Positions 63,738-64,000 of a stretch of DNA of 64,000 nt are shown here, piece by piece. Below the pieces are notes generated by a model. It had not been told where the DNA came from, ran no database searches, and worked only from the letters and a program-made list of their open reading frames with translations. This DNA comes from Synchiropus splendidus. Its lineage: Eukaryota; Chordata; Actinopteri; Syngnathiformes; Callionymidae. The stretch lies in contig NC_071345.1 in NCBI RefSeq assembly GCF_027744825.2, positions 7,224,001 to 7,288,000 of the forward strand. The letters are read 5' to 3'. The position numbers and the translations under genes are program-made. Numbering within the stretch: the stretch's first letter is position 1; each line of letters opens with the position of its first letter.

Positions 63738-64000
63738 TACCAAGGAGGACTGATCGTCACAGAGGATACACTCAAGCCATCCATGACTCTGTCCTTCTCC
63801 TACCTACTTCTATCTCAACATCTGCCATATTATTTTCTTAAGACTGTATAGTCTTGTTTTGTTCTTTTTTTACTCAAGTATTTTGCTGTACTCCAGCAAG
63901 ACTTAGCCAAAACAGAATACCTCATCACAACCAGGTGAACCTCTGATAGATGTCCAATGGCCTGTATTGATAACCATTTTATGTTTTATATGACTGTATA
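63738..64000 (+). other. adcy8: adcy8 3' UTR (incomplete)
   Basis: Sequence after the TAA stop. No AATAAA is present in the remaining bases, so the transcript end lies beyond the window. Confidence 0.7.

Noticed and set aside
1..64000. CRISPR arrays, bacterial operons, phage or plasmid features
   Set aside because: The window is vertebrate nuclear DNA. The tandem arrays present lack the regular repeat-spacer structure of CRISPR.

Overview
The window is nuclear DNA of a vertebrate, most likely a percomorph teleost fish. Evidence: interrupted genes with GT-AG introns, long dinucleotide microsatellites, decayed copies of a common fish interspersed repeat, and a proopiomelanocortin gene of the divergent teleost 'pomcb' type. 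Three protein-coding genes can be assembled exon by exon.

Layout. (1) 1-5.2 kb: no coding exon seen. A candidate non-coding first exon of a leftward gene ends in a perfect donor at 5181, so this stretch is probably the start of that gene's first intron. (2) 5.5-23.1 kb: gene-poor DNA holding a G-poor simple-sequence tract (7.66-8.56 kb), an (AT)n tract, two imperfect hairpins and one decayed interspersed repeat. (3) 23.2-28.4 kb, + strand: a three-exon POMC gene with TATA box, non-coding exon 1, signal-peptide exon 2 and hormone exon 3. (4) 29.9-48.2 kb, - strand: EFR3B, 23 coding exons, 817 aa, convergent with POMC. An alternative, phase-compatible first coding exon lies at 49220-49304, and a possible distal 5' exon at about 50.6 kb. 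(5) 51.2-53.3 kb: a cluster of tRNA-Ser(GCT)-derived sequences, including one nearly complete tRNA, a tandem array with 5' tRNA halves, and an 81-bp tandem duplication. (6) 55.5-63.7 kb, + strand: an ADCY8-type adenylyl cyclase, 19 coding exons, 1210 aa. Its 3' UTR runs off the window.

How the genes relate. POMC encodes melanocortin peptides that act through Gs-coupled receptors and so through adenylyl cyclase. EFR3B is the palmitoylated plasma-membrane anchor of the PI4-kinase IIIalpha complex. ADCY8 is a Ca2+/calmodulin-stimulated cyclase. The arrangement is shared ancestry rather than an operon: human 2p23 has POMC-EFR3B-DNAJC27-ADCY3 and human 8q24 has EFR3A near ADCY8. This window joins the POMC/EFR3B part of one paralogon to the ADCY8 part of the other.

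Most notable are the remodelled POMC precursor (opioid start of beta-endorphin lost, melanocortin core tandemly duplicated), the unreported-looking alternative EFR3B N-terminus, and the tRNA-Ser fragment array. Exon boundaries were read by eye from splice signals, reading phase and remembered family sequences; no alignment was run.
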